The translations under genes and the position numbers were made by a program. The notes beneath the pieces were generated by a model that was not told the origin of the DNA, did not search any database, and was given only the letters and a program-made list of their open reading frames with translations. A stretch of DNA of 64,000 nt from Streptomyces sindenensis (GTDB lineage Bacteria > Actinomycetota > Actinomycetes > Streptomycetales > Streptomycetaceae): contig NZ_BMSG01000016.1 of assembly GCF_014649035.1 (NCBI RefSeq), forward strand, positions 1-64,000. Direction: 5' to 3'. Shown here piece after piece: positions 7,571 through 16,023 of the stretch (positions are counted from its first letter, which is position 1; each line of letters starts with the position of its first letter).

Positions 7571-8155
7571 TCAGGGCACCCGGGGCTCGGCGGAGACCAC
7601 GGGGCGGGAGTAGTCGGCGGAGGCCGACGGGGCGGCGCCGGGCTTGTCCACACCGCTGCTGGCGGGGGGCGGCACCGGGTCCTGGCGGTTGTTCGACGAG
7701 CCCCGGTACACGGCGGTGAAGGCGAGGGAGACCATGCCGACGCCCATCACCACGGCGAGCAGCCAGGCGACCGGCCGGTGCCAGCGGGCGGAATTGCGGT
7801 AGGGGCGCAGGGAGCCGCCGTGGCGGCCGTAGGGCCCGGAGCCGTCGCCGGGGTCCCCGACACCGTCGTCCGGGTCGTAGTCGAGGTCCTGGGGGTCGTG
7901 GTAGCCCCGGGAGCCGTGGCGGCCGTACGCGTCGTCGTCCGTGCGACGGCTGCGGCGGGCGCGGGCCGCTTCGGCCTCGGCACGGGCCTCGGCGGCGGCA
8001 AGCAGGCGCTCCACGGCGGTGGGTTCGTGGACGGGCGCCGACCGGACGAAGTCCTCGTCGAACACCACGGAGGCGAAGTCCTCGTCCGCGCCCCCGCGGT
8101 CGTCGTCGGGCTCCCAGCCGTCAGGAAACGGCTTGCCCCCCACGTCGTCCGGCAC
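7571..8155 (-). CDS. single-span membrane protein, VFDE-motif paralogue 2
   Basis: A 194-residue protein. The cytoplasmic part has DEDFASVVFDEDFVRSA around residues 24-40, an Ala/Glu/Arg-rich helical stretch and an Asp/Gly-rich linker. One membrane helix (AWLLAVVMGVGMVSLAFTAVY) follows near residue 130, with a short extracellular Pro/Ser-rich tail. The VFDE motif matches that of the neighbouring 6195-7331 gene. The GTG start at 8155 has no clear ribosome site, so the start is uncertain. proA lies 98 bp upstream on the same strand. Function unknown. Confidence 0.65.
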   Translation of the reverse strand: MPDDVGGKPFPDGWEPDDDRGGADEDFASVVFDEDFVRSAPVHEPTAVERLLAAAEARAEAEAARARRSRRTDDDAYGRHGSRGYHDPQDLDYDPDDGVGDPGDGSGPYGRHGGSLRPYRNSARWHRPVAWLLAVVMGVGMVSLAFTAVYRGSSNNRQDPVPPPASSGVDKPGAAPSASADYSRPVVSAEPRVP

Positions 8156-8253
8156 GGTTTCAGCGTAGCCGGGCCGGGACCTTTTGGGCAGGGACCCCGC
8201 AAACTCCCCCGGATCGATACGGAGGGGGCGACCGCGGGCGGCGGCGGGGCTCG

Positions 8254-9537
8254 CTAGCGGGTGTGCCCGTCGCCCGTGACGATGTACTTCGTCGAGGTCA
8301 GCTCGGGCAGGCCCATCGGACCGCGGGCGTGCAGCTTCTGGGTGGAGATGCCGATCTCGGCGCCGAAACCGAACTGTCCGCCGTCCGTGAAGCGGGTGGA
8401 GGCGTTCACGGCGACCGTGGTCGAATCGACCAATTGGGTGAACCGGCGGGCGGCGGCCTGCGAGGTGGTGACGATCGCCTCGGTGTGGCCGGAGGACCAG
8501 AGCCGGATGTGGGCGACCGCCGCGTCCAGGGAGTCGACGACCGCCGCGGCGATGTCGTAGGAGAGGTATTCGGTCTCCCAGTCCTCCGTCGTCGCGGGGA
8601 CCACGGTGGCCTTGGAGCCCTCGGCGCGGGCGAGGACGTGTTCGTCGCCGTGGACGGTGACCCCGGCGTCGGCCAGCGCGTCCAGGGCGAGCGGCAGGAA
8701 GTCGTCCGCCACGTCCTTGTGGACGAGCAGGGTCTCGGCCGCGTTGCAGACGCTGGGGCGCTGGGCCTTGGAGTTGATCAGGATGTCGACGGCCATGGCC
8801 AGGTCCGTCTGCGCGTCGACGTAGACGTGGCAGTTGCCGGTGCCGGTCTCGATGACGGGGACGGTGGACTGCTCGACGACCGTGCGGATCAGCGAGGCGC
8901 CGCCGCGCGGGATGAGGACGTCGACCAGGCCGCGGGCCCGCATCAGCTCGGTGACGGAGTCACGGCTCTCGCCGGGGACGAGCTGCACCGCGTCGGCGGG
9001 GAGGCCGGAGCCGCCGACCGCGTCGCGCAGAACGCGGACGAGCGCGGTGTTGGAGGCGTAGGCGGAGGAGGAGCCGCGCAGCAGGACCGCGTTGCCGGAC
9101 TTCAGGCAGAGGGCGGCGGCGTCGACGGTGACGTTGGGCCGGGCCTCGTAGATGATGCCGACGACGCCGAGGGGGACTTGGACCTGGCGGAGGTCGATGC
9201 CGTTGGGCAGGGTCGAGCCGCGCACCACTTCGCCGACCGGGTCGGGGAGGGCCGCGACGTCCCGTACGTCGGCGGCGATGGCGCGGATGCGGTCCGGGGT
9301 GAGGGTGAGGCGGTCGATGATGCCTTCGCTCGTCCCGGCCTCGCGGGCGCGCTCGACGTCCTGCGCGTTGGCCTCGACGATCTCGGCGGTCCGCACTTCC
9401 AGGGCGTCGGCGATGGCCAGCAGCGCGTCGTCCTTGGCCGCGCGCGGCAGGGGCGCGATGTCGGCGGCGGCGGCGCGGGCCCGGTAGGCGGTCTGCGTGA
9501 CCGGGGAGAGGTTGTCGTAGGGCGAGAGCGTGGTCAT
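8254..9537 (-). CDS. proA: gamma-glutamyl phosphate reductase
   Basis: A 427-residue cytosolic enzyme that reduces L-glutamyl 5-phosphate to glutamate semialdehyde with NADPH, the second step of proline synthesis. The catalytic cysteine lies in [10 protein letters not shown] and the family sequence [14 protein letters not shown] is near the C-terminus. Length is normal. The ATG at 9537 is embedded in a 12-bp hairpin (9536-9568) and has no good free ribosome site, which may limit translation. An unknown gene separates it from proB upstream. Confidence 0.95.
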   Translation of the reverse strand: MTTLSPYDNLSPVTQTAYRARAAAADIAPLPRAAKDDALLAIADALEVRTAEIVEANAQDVERAREAGTSEGIIDRLTLTPDRIRAIAADVRDVAALPDPVGEVVRGSTLPNGIDLRQVQVPLGVVGIIYEARPNVTVDAAALCLKSGNAVLLRGSSSAYASNTALVRVLRDAVGGSGLPADAVQLVPGESRDSVTELMRARGLVDVLIPRGGASLIRTVVEQSTVPVIETGTGNCHVYVDAQTDLAMAVDILINSKAQRPSVCNAAETLLVHKDVADDFLPLALDALADAGVTVHGDEHVLARAEGSKATVVPATTEDWETEYLSYDIAAAVVDSLDAAVAHIRLWSSGHTEAIVTTSQAAARRFTQLVDSTTVAVNASTRFTDGGQFGFGAEIGISTQKLHARGPMGLPELTSTKYIVTGDGHTR

Positions 9538-9568
9538 GCCCGCAGAGTAATGCGCGCTCTGCGGGCAT
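9536..9568 (-). promoter_or_regulatory. hairpin sequestering the proA start codon
   Basis: ATGCCCGCAGAG at 9536-9547 is perfectly complementary to CTCTGCGGGCAT at 9557-9568, with a nine-base loop. In the proA mRNA the 3' arm ends in the first two bases of the start codon and includes the bases just upstream, where a ribosome site would lie. This could act as a translational control or simply reduce expression. No ligand or regulator is apparent. Confidence 0.45.
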
Positions 9569-9640
9569 CCGTCACGTATCCCGTGATGCGAGACGGCCGA
9601 CCGCGGGCCGGACGCCTCCCCCGGGCCCCTGGGGCGGCCG

Positions 9641-10132
9641 TCAGTAGGGGTGGACGCCCACGGGGGCCGCGGGCGGCGGCCCGTAGCCCTCCGCGACCCG
9701 CAGGTGGTAGGTCTCGCGGTCGATGACTTCGAGGCCGACGATCTCCCAGGGCGGGAGCTGGGCGGTGGAGCGGTGCTCGCCCCACAGCCGCAGCGCGACG
9801 GCGGCCGCGTCGTGCAGATCGCGGGCCTCTTCCCAATAGCGGATCTCCGCGTGGTCGCCCGCGTAGCGGCTGGTCAGCAGGAAGGGATGGTCGTGCGCGA
9901 GCTGTTCCAGTCCGCGTCTGATCTCCGCGAGCGGAGTCTCGGCGCCCGACACGCTGAGGGTGATGTGCCAGAGTCTCGACTGCGGGGGCTCCTCCTTCGC
10001 CCTCGTGGCCGGCTCCCGTTCGGCGGTGTCCGACGGAAGGGGATTGCGGTCGAGATCCGCCCTCGCTCCGACACTCGTCAGGGCACGGTTGGCCGTGCCT
10101 CGGGGCGGCGCCCCCGGGCGCACTCGTCTCAC
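9641..10132 (-). CDS. conserved hypothetical protein between proB and proA
   Basis: A 163-residue soluble protein. The first 60 residues are Arg/Pro/Ala-rich and probably disordered; the rest has a compact fold beginning [10 protein letters not shown] and containing [24 protein letters not shown] recall the same protein between proB and proA in other streptomycetes but know no function. The GTG start at 10132 is preceded by a perfect AGGAGG with six bases between, which decides the start over the ATG at 10180. A near-palindrome lies 55 bp upstream. Confidence 0.7.
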   Translation of the reverse strand: MRRVRPGAPPRGTANRALTSVGARADLDRNPLPSDTAEREPATRAKEEPPQSRLWHITLSVSGAETPLAEIRRGLEQLAHDHPFLLTSRYAGDHAEIRYWEEARDLHDAAAVALRLWGEHRSTAQLPPWEIVGLEVIDRETYHLRVAEGYGPPPAAPVGVHPY

Positions 10133-10186
10133 CGGCGGCCTCCTGTGATGTGTTGCTGTGCGGTTCCCCTGTTTCCCCACTACAAA

Positions 10187-10200
10187 GTGGACCAGTCCAC
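10187..10200. promoter_or_regulatory. near-palindrome upstream of the 9641-10132 gene
   Basis: GTGGAC-CA-GTCCAC, two six-base arms around a two-base centre, sits about 55 bp upstream of the GTG at 10132, in the gap between that gene and proB. Its form is that of a dimeric repressor operator. Which regulator would bind is unknown. Confidence 0.3.
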
Positions 10201-10260
10201 AGCCGGGTGTGGGGTGGTTTTGGTGAAGGTCCCCGCCGAAGAGCCGGACTTTCGGCCGTT

Positions 10261-11415
10261 TCAGGGGGTGAGACGCGGCGTGAGGAGGACCAGATCGTCC
10301 CTGTGTACGACCTCGCGCTCGTAGGCGGGACCCAGTTCGCGGGCCAGGTCCCGGGTGGAGCGGCCGAGCAGCTGGGGGATCTCCTTGGCGTCGAAGTTGA
10401 CGAGTCCGCGGGCGATCGGGGTGCCGTGCGGGTCACGCAGTTCGACCGGGTCGCCGGCGCTGAACTCGCCTTCGACGGCGCAGATCCCGGCGGGCAGCAG
10501 CGAGGTGCGCCGCTCCACGACGGCCCGTACGGCGCCGTCGTCGAGGGTCAGCGCGCCCTGCGGGGTGGAGGCGTGGGCCAGCCACAGGAGCCGGTCGGCC
10601 GAGCGGCGGCCGGTGCGGTGGAAGTACGTGCCGGTGTCACGGCCCGCGAGGGCGTCGGCGGCGCGGCTGGCGGAGGTGAGGACGACGGGGACGCCGGCGG
10701 CGGTGGCGATGTTGGCGGCCTCGACCTTGGTGACCATGCCACCGGTGCCCACGCCCGCCTTCCCGGCGCTGCCGATGGTGACGCCGGCCAGATCGGCGGG
10801 GCCGGTGACCTCGGCGATCCGGGAGGCGCCGGGGGTGCCGGGCGGTCCGTCGTACAGGCCGTCCACGTCGGAGAGCAGGACGAGGAGGTCGGCGTGGACG
10901 AGATGGGCGACGAGGGCGGCGAGCCGGTCGTTGTCGCCGAAGCGGATCTCGTCGGTGGCGACGGTGTCGTTCTCGTTGACGACGGGGACGGCGCCCATCT
11001 CCAGGAGCTTGTCCAGGGTGCTGTAGGCGTTGCGGTAGTGGCCGCGGCGGCTGGTGTCGTCGGCGGTGAGGAGCACCTGCCCGACGCGGACGCCGTAGCG
11101 GGCGAACGAGGCGGTGTAGCGGGCCACGAGGAGGCCCTGTCCGACGCTGGCGGCGGCCTGCTGGCGGGCCAGGTCCTTGGGCCGGCGGACGAGGCCGAGC
11201 GGGGCGAGCCCGGCGGCGATGGCTCCGCTGGAGACGAGGACGACCTCGCGTTCGCCGCCGTCCCTGACCTTGGCCAGGACGTCGACGAGGGCGTCGACCC
11301 GGTCGGCGTCGAGGCCGCCGGAGGCCGTGGTGAGCGAGGAGGAGCCGACCTTGACGACGACTCTGCGGGCTCTGGTCACCGCCGCCTCTCGGTGCGACGG
11401 CCTCTGCTCTGCCAC
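10261..11415 (-). CDS. proB: glutamate 5-kinase
   Basis: About 384 residues; phosphorylates glutamate to glutamyl 5-phosphate, the first and usually proline-inhibited step of proline synthesis. The amino acid kinase core starts VVVKVGSSSLTT, contains LVSSGAIAAG and NENDTVATDEIRFGDND, and a C-terminal PUA domain follows. GTG at 11415 gives an N-terminus like other streptomycete ProB proteins; GTG at 11379, preceded by GAGAGG, would remove 12 residues and is a good alternative. proA is two genes downstream. The family is usually cytosolic and tetrameric. Confidence 0.92.
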   Translation of the reverse strand: MAEQRPSHREAAVTRARRVVVKVGSSSLTTASGGLDADRVDALVDVLAKVRDGGEREVVLVSSGAIAAGLAPLGLVRRPKDLARQQAAASVGQGLLVARYTASFARYGVRVGQVLLTADDTSRRGHYRNAYSTLDKLLEMGAVPVVNENDTVATDEIRFGDNDRLAALVAHLVHADLLVLLSDVDGLYDGPPGTPGASRIAEVTGPADLAGVTIGSAGKAGVGTGGMVTKVEAANIATAAGVPVVLTSASRAADALAGRDTGTYFHRTGRRSADRLLWLAHASTPQGALTLDDGAVRAVVERRTSLLPAGICAVEGEFSAGDPVELRDPHGTPIARGLVNFDAKEIPQLLGRSTRDLARELGPAYEREVVHRDDLVLLTPRLTP

Positions 11416-11612
11416 GTGCTTCCCCGCTCTGGATCGCCCCGGTGTCCGGTGAGGGCGTCGGAACCTGTCGGCCGGCCGCCCCCGGCACGTCACAGTACGC
11501 GAGCGGCCGCCCCCGCCGCCTGCCCGTTCCGCTCGGTGGACGACAGGCCTCGGGGGGGGGCGGGGCGTCCGGTGGGCGGGGTGCGGGCGGGCGGCGGGGG
11601 CGGCCGGTGGGC

Positions 11613-14417
11613 TCAGCCCCGCAGCTCGTCGTTGACGGCGAGCATCCGGTCGACGACCCGGGCGGCGGCGCGGCCGTCGGAGGGCTCGCAGAAGTCGACC
11701 CGGAACTGGGCGTACTTCTCCTTGTACTCCTCGCTGACCGCGTCGATGTTCCGGATCGCGGAGACCAGGTCCTCGGAGGTCTTGATCAGCGGTCCGGGGG
11801 CGCGGGAGGTGAAGTCGAAGTAGAAGCCGCGCAGGGTGTCGCGGTAGTGCTCCAGGTCGTACGTGAAGAAGAGCATCGGACGCCCGGAGTGCGCGAAGTC
11901 GAACAGCACCGAGGAGTAGTCCGTGATCATCACGTCGGCGATCAGGTAGAGGTCGGCGATGTCCGGGTAGTACGTGACGTCGTAGACGAAGCCCTGTCCG
12001 GCGCCGGGGATGGAGTCGAGGACCTTGTGGTGCTTGCGGTAGAGCAGCACGTGGTCCTCGCCGAGTTCGCGCCGGGCGGCCTCGACGTCGATCCGGTTGT
12101 CGAGCTTGAAGCGGCGTCCGCCGTAGCGCTGGTCGTCGCGCCAGGTGGGTGCGTACAGGACGACCTTCTTGTCGGCGGGGATGCCGAGCTTCTCCCGGAC
12201 GGCCGCGGCGCGCTTGACGCGGTCGGGGGCGTGGAAGACGTCGTTGCGCGGGTAGCCCGCCTCCAGGACCTCGCACTGGAGGCGGAAGGCGTTGGTCATG
12301 ATCGGGGTGGTGAAGGCGTTCGGCGTGATGAACAGGCTGTACTGGCGCGAGCGCTGCGGGAGGCTCGCGATGTAGGCCAGGTTCGCCTTCGGGGTGCCGA
12401 GGAGATCGGCGCCGATGCGCTTGAGCGGGGTGCCGTGCCAGGTCTGGACGACGACCTGGCCCTCGCGGCGGACGAACCACTCGCGGATGCCGCCGTTGGT
12501 GACGACGTACCGGCTGCGGGCCAGTGCCTCGTACCACTCCTCGCTGCCCCACTCGACGCCCCGGACGCCGGGCGGCAGCACGACCTGCTGGTCGTGGACC
12601 ATGGCGATGTGCTCGACCTCGGTGCCGCGGCGCTTGAGCTCCTCGTAGACCGCGCGGGGCGAGTCGGAGAACTGCTTGCCGCCGAAGCTGTTGTAGAGCA
12701 CGGCCTCGCGCAGGGGCAGCTTGCGCTGCTCGGGGGTGTAGACGTCGCGCATCAGGCGCTGGCGGTAGGCGCCGCGCAGCTCCGGGCCGAGGACCGGGCC
12801 GGACTCCACGAAGATCCGGTCGAAGTCGACCCGCTCGACGGTGTACGTGCGGTGCTCGCCCCGGTGGGCCAGCGGGAGCGTGCCGACGAGGTCGGGGCGG
12901 ACGGTGACGGGCAGGTCGCGCGTGTGGTCCCACTCGGTGGTGCGGCGCAGCCGCGGCATCCAGCGGCCGGCGCGCAGCGAGACGGTGCCCTCGTAGGTGG
13001 GCATGGTGTCCGGGCGCAGCCGGGCGGTGAAGCGGCCGTCGGCGAACTCGACGGGCAGCGGGCGGTCCTCGTTGCGGCCGGTGTGGCGCAGGACCATCTT
13101 CATCTGCTCGGCGGGGCCGGTGTAGACGCCGGTCAGGACCAGTTCGCCGTCGGCGCTCCACTCGACGCCGTCGACGACCGGCTGGACCGTGCGGACCTGC
13201 GGGGTGAAGTTGCCGGCGCCGTCGGTGAGGATCGCCAGCTCGCGGCCGGCGGGCAGCGGGTGGACGCCGGTGACGGGGCCGGTGCCGTTGGTGGCGCGGC
13301 GGGTGGTGCCGTCGGCGAAGACGATGAGCGTGCGGTACTTGACGGCCTTGCCGGGCCGTACGCCGTCGACGGGCAGATCGGCCAGGGGCAGCCGGGCGGT
13401 GTGGCGGAGCCAGCCGTCGGCGCCGGTCTCGCCCTGCTGGAGCGGCAGGTCGGTGGCGAAGCCGCTGGGCTCGTGGTCGATGCGCAGGGCGGTGGGGTAC
13501 TTGCCCGCCGGGGTGGTGACGCGGGAGCGCAGGGTGACGGTGAGGGTGTCGCCGTCGGCTTCCTGGGCGATGATCTCGGCCGGGACGACGTCGACGGAGA
13601 GCCTCAGCCGGTTGCGGTCGAAGCCGGCGACGAGGCGGACGCCGTCGTCGAGGGTCCGGGTGAGGCTGTGTCCGGCCGCGCCCGCGTTGTTCTTGGTGAT
13701 GCTGCCGACGGACATGCCGCCGGGGCGCGGGATACCGATGCCCAGGCGCCAGGTGCCGGGCTGCCACTGGCCGCGCACCCGGAGGCGGGACGGGTCGACG
13801 GCGATCTCGAAGCCGGACCAGTCGTAGTTGTGCAGTGCGCCCTTGGCCTCGGCGGTGGCGCGGGGCTCCAGGACTGTGCGCAGCCGCAGCGGGAGGGTGG
13901 AGCGGCTGCCCTGGCGGCGGAGCACGGCGACGCGCAGCGAGCGCTTGCCGGTGGCCGAGGGAACGTTGGGGATGTAGGCGTACCCCTTGATCTGGAGCTT
14001 GCCGTCCTCCCAGGCGAGGCCGAGGAGCTTGCCGCGTACGGGGAGCTCGCTGCGGTTGAAGTTGCGCACGGAGGAGGGGAGCGAGGAGCTTTCGACGCCG
14101 GGCAGCTCGATGCGGGCGCGCCGCAGGCCGCGGACGGAGAAGGCGCCCGGGTTCTCGCGCTCGTAGTGCAGCAGGTCGACCAGTTCGTCGCCGCGCCCGC
14201 TGGCGGCCAGGTGCCACTTGACCCGGGCCATCGGAGAGAACTGCCGTACGACCTTCGGGGCGGCCTGGGCCAGGAAGTCCTTGGCCGCCCGGTGGAACTC
14301 GGGGCGCTCCTCGACCGGAGTCTCCGGGAAATACTTCATGAGCCGACTGAGCTCGTCGGGGATCGCTTCGAGGGACGCCACGGGGGGAAGGCCTTTCCGG
14401 GGGGACGTGCAGATCAT
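11613..14417 (-). CDS. CDP-glycerol/ribitol phosphotransferase (teichoic acid)
   Basis: A large TagF/TarL-type protein of 934 residues. The C-terminal third holds the polymerase-like signatures TWHGTPLKRIG, LYAPTWRDD, YRKHH and ITDYSSVLFDF, typical of enzymes that move glycerol or ribitol phosphate from the CDP form to a teichoic acid chain at the membrane. The first 100 residues are helical and residues about 130-500 are beta-rich. Many actinobacterial relatives have an N-terminal GT2 domain; here it is absent and a separate GT2 gene lies just upstream. ATG 14417 follows an in-frame TAA; GTG 14381 is an alternative start. Confidence 0.8.
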   Translation of the reverse strand: MICTSPRKGLPPVASLEAIPDELSRLMKYFPETPVEERPEFHRAAKDFLAQAAPKVVRQFSPMARVKWHLAASGRGDELVDLLHYERENPGAFSVRGLRRARIELPGVESSSLPSSVRNFNRSELPVRGKLLGLAWEDGKLQIKGYAYIPNVPSATGKRSLRVAVLRRQGSRSTLPLRLRTVLEPRATAEAKGALHNYDWSGFEIAVDPSRLRVRGQWQPGTWRLGIGIPRPGGMSVGSITKNNAGAAGHSLTRTLDDGVRLVAGFDRNRLRLSVDVVPAEIIAQEADGDTLTVTLRSRVTTPAGKYPTALRIDHEPSGFATDLPLQQGETGADGWLRHTARLPLADLPVDGVRPGKAVKYRTLIVFADGTTRRATNGTGPVTGVHPLPAGRELAILTDGAGNFTPQVRTVQPVVDGVEWSADGELVLTGVYTGPAEQMKMVLRHTGRNEDRPLPVEFADGRFTARLRPDTMPTYEGTVSLRAGRWMPRLRRTTEWDHTRDLPVTVRPDLVGTLPLAHRGEHRTYTVERVDFDRIFVESGPVLGPELRGAYRQRLMRDVYTPEQRKLPLREAVLYNSFGGKQFSDSPRAVYEELKRRGTEVEHIAMVHDQQVVLPPGVRGVEWGSEEWYEALARSRYVVTNGGIREWFVRREGQVVVQTWHGTPLKRIGADLLGTPKANLAYIASLPQRSRQYSLFITPNAFTTPIMTNAFRLQCEVLEAGYPRNDVFHAPDRVKRAAAVREKLGIPADKKVVLYAPTWRDDQRYGGRRFKLDNRIDVEAARRELGEDHVLLYRKHHKVLDSIPGAGQGFVYDVTYYPDIADLYLIADVMITDYSSVLFDFAHSGRPMLFFTYDLEHYRDTLRGFYFDFTSRAPGPLIKTSEDLVSAIRNIDAVSEEYKEKYAQFRVDFCEPSDGRAAARVVDRMLAVNDELRG

Positions 14418-14441
14418 GAACCCCAGGGAGACGGGGCGTTA

Positions 14442-14465
14442 ATGAGACCTGTCCAACGGTCTCAT
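14442..14465. promoter_or_regulatory. inverted repeat before the phosphotransferase gene
   Basis: ATGAGACC at 14442-14449 pairs with GGTCTCAT at 14458-14465 across an eight-base spacer. It is 25 bp upstream of the ATG at 14417, in the 181-bp gap after the GT2 gene. It could be an operator or a weak hairpin; there is no U-tract to support termination. Confidence 0.35.
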
Positions 14466-14598
14466 GGTTGCCCCACAGTATGACGTGACACCCCTCACAG
14501 GACGAACTGGCCCCGGACGGCACCCAGGACGGGAAGGGTGTTCGAGGACTGACCGGGGCCCCGGCGAGAGGAACCCCCGAGCGCCCTCGAACTCCCGG

Positions 14599-15837
14599 TC
14601 AGGCGCGGTGTGCGCGGGGGCCGTGCAGGGCGCTGAGCACGGTCCGGCGGGTTCTGCGGACCACCCGCCGGGCGAAGGACGGGCGGGGCTCCCGCTGCGG
14701 CGCCTCGATCCGCCGTCCGCCGACCCATTCCGTGACGGTCACCTCGTAAGCGCTGTCGGGGAGCACCGAACCCTCGCCGAAGTGCGGGTAGGCGAGGTGC
14801 GGACGGCGCGGGTTTCCCCGGCGGACGATCTCGGGCTCCTTCTTGTCGCGCAGAAAGGCGGCGATGTCCAGGAGCAGGTCGAGCCGGCCGGCGGCGAGGC
14901 ACATCAGCCGCAGCCGTTCGTTCACCTTGAGGTTGCGGCCGAGCCCCGGTGTCCAGTACGCCCGCATGAGAGGGGCCGCGAGCGCCATCTTCCGCTCCTG
15001 GACCTTGGCCTTCTGCTTCACCAGTCCGGGCCCGAACTGCGGCAGCAGGGTGATGACGAAGGGACGCACCATCAGGGCGTCGCGCCGGGGGCCCGGGGGT
15101 ACGTACTCGGCGATGAGCCCCATGAGCGCGCGGGCCGAGTCGAAGCGGCGCTCGAAGCCGCCCTTCTTGGTCATCTGGTTGCGGTCCTCACGGCCCACCA
15201 GGTAGTAGCAGGTGTAGTCGGCGACGACGGAGATCCCGTTGCCGCGCAGATACGCCTCCATCGTGAACAGGGCGTCCTCGCCCGTCTTGAGCTTCTCGTC
15301 GAAGGCCATGCCGAGGCGTACGAGGAGGTCACGCCGGAACAGTTTCTGGGCGCTCAGGGTGAATTTGACGTTGGAGGAGTACAGGTCGGCGCGCTTGACG
15401 GTCTCTTTCCACATCGACTTCGCGGCACCGCGGTTGACGCCGACGATCTTCCCGAGCACCACGTCCGTACCCGCCCGGTCCCCCATGGCGACCATGCGCT
15501 CCAGGGCTTCCTCGCCGAAGTAGTCGTCCGCGTCGAGGAAGAAGACGTACCGGCCGCGGGCGAGGGCGAGACCCCGGTTGCGCGGGCCGCTGGGCCCACC
15601 GGAGTTCGGCTGCCGGACGACTCTCATGGGGATCGCGGTTCGGGCGGCGAATTCCTCCAGGCAGGCGCCCGTGCCGTCGGTGGAGCCGTCGTCGATCGCG
15701 ACGATCTCCATGCGGTCGGCGCCGATGGTCTGCGCCTCGACGGACTCCAGGCACCGGATCAGGTAGGGCATCGCGTCATATGCCCCGATGATCACACTGA
15801 CATCGGGCTCGTGGTTCTTCCTGGGCATGTCGGCCAT
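14599..15837 (-). CDS. GT2 family glycosyltransferase
   Basis: A 412-residue inverting glycosyltransferase of family GT2. The GT-A domain begins VSVIIGAYDAMPYLIRCLES, has the nucleotide-sugar region VAIDDGSTDGT and the metal-binding FFLDADDYFG, and continues with GEDALFTMEAYLR. The C-terminal 130 residues are basic and helical, likely for membrane contact. ATG 15837 is preferred, with AAGG upstream; GTG 15843 and ATG 15828 are alternatives. It lies between two teichoic acid polymerase-like genes and probably decorates or primes that polymer; donor and acceptor are unknown. Confidence 0.85.
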   Translation of the reverse strand: MADMPRKNHEPDVSVIIGAYDAMPYLIRCLESVEAQTIGADRMEIVAIDDGSTDGTGACLEEFAARTAIPMRVVRQPNSGGPSGPRNRGLALARGRYVFFLDADDYFGEEALERMVAMGDRAGTDVVLGKIVGVNRGAAKSMWKETVKRADLYSSNVKFTLSAQKLFRRDLLVRLGMAFDEKLKTGEDALFTMEAYLRGNGISVVADYTCYYLVGREDRNQMTKKGGFERRFDSARALMGLIAEYVPPGPRRDALMVRPFVITLLPQFGPGLVKQKAKVQERKMALAAPLMRAYWTPGLGRNLKVNERLRLMCLAAGRLDLLLDIAAFLRDKKEPEIVRRGNPRRPHLAYPHFGEGSVLPDSAYEVTVTEWVGGRRIEAPQREPRPSFARRVVRRTRRTVLSALHGPRAHRA

Positions 15838-15913
15838 GTGCACCTTGTCGATTTGATCATAAAAGAAGGCAGATTGCCCGACTATGCGATCTTTTGCTCA
15901 TCAACATGCCGAA

Positions 15914-15953
15914 CGACCCGTACGTCACCCCATCAGGAGAGACGTACGGGTCG
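15914..15953 (-). terminator. 13-bp hairpin terminator
   Basis: CGACCCGTACGTC at 15914-15926 is fully complementary to GACGTACGGGTCG at 15941-15953, with a 14-base loop. It lies about 70 bp beyond the stop of the 16024-18225 gene on the minus strand, ahead of the GT2 gene, so it probably ends that transcript. Confidence 0.75.
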
Positions 15954-16023
15954 CGGTCGGGGTTGCCTGCGTTTCAGCCAGTTCGATCAAACGTGCAGCA
16001 TGCGGCCGTGTGACCTCATGCGC

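Noticed and set aside
10261-14523. A 1420-codon frame that would fuse proB to the upstream region
   Set aside because: Only the last 384 codons are proB. The rest is an Arg/Pro-rich shadow of the phosphotransferase gene.
14418-14598. Remnant of a GT2 domain upstream of the large phosphotransferase
   Set aside because: The frame is closed by TAA and the other frames show no GT2 motifs, so no pseudogene can be supported.
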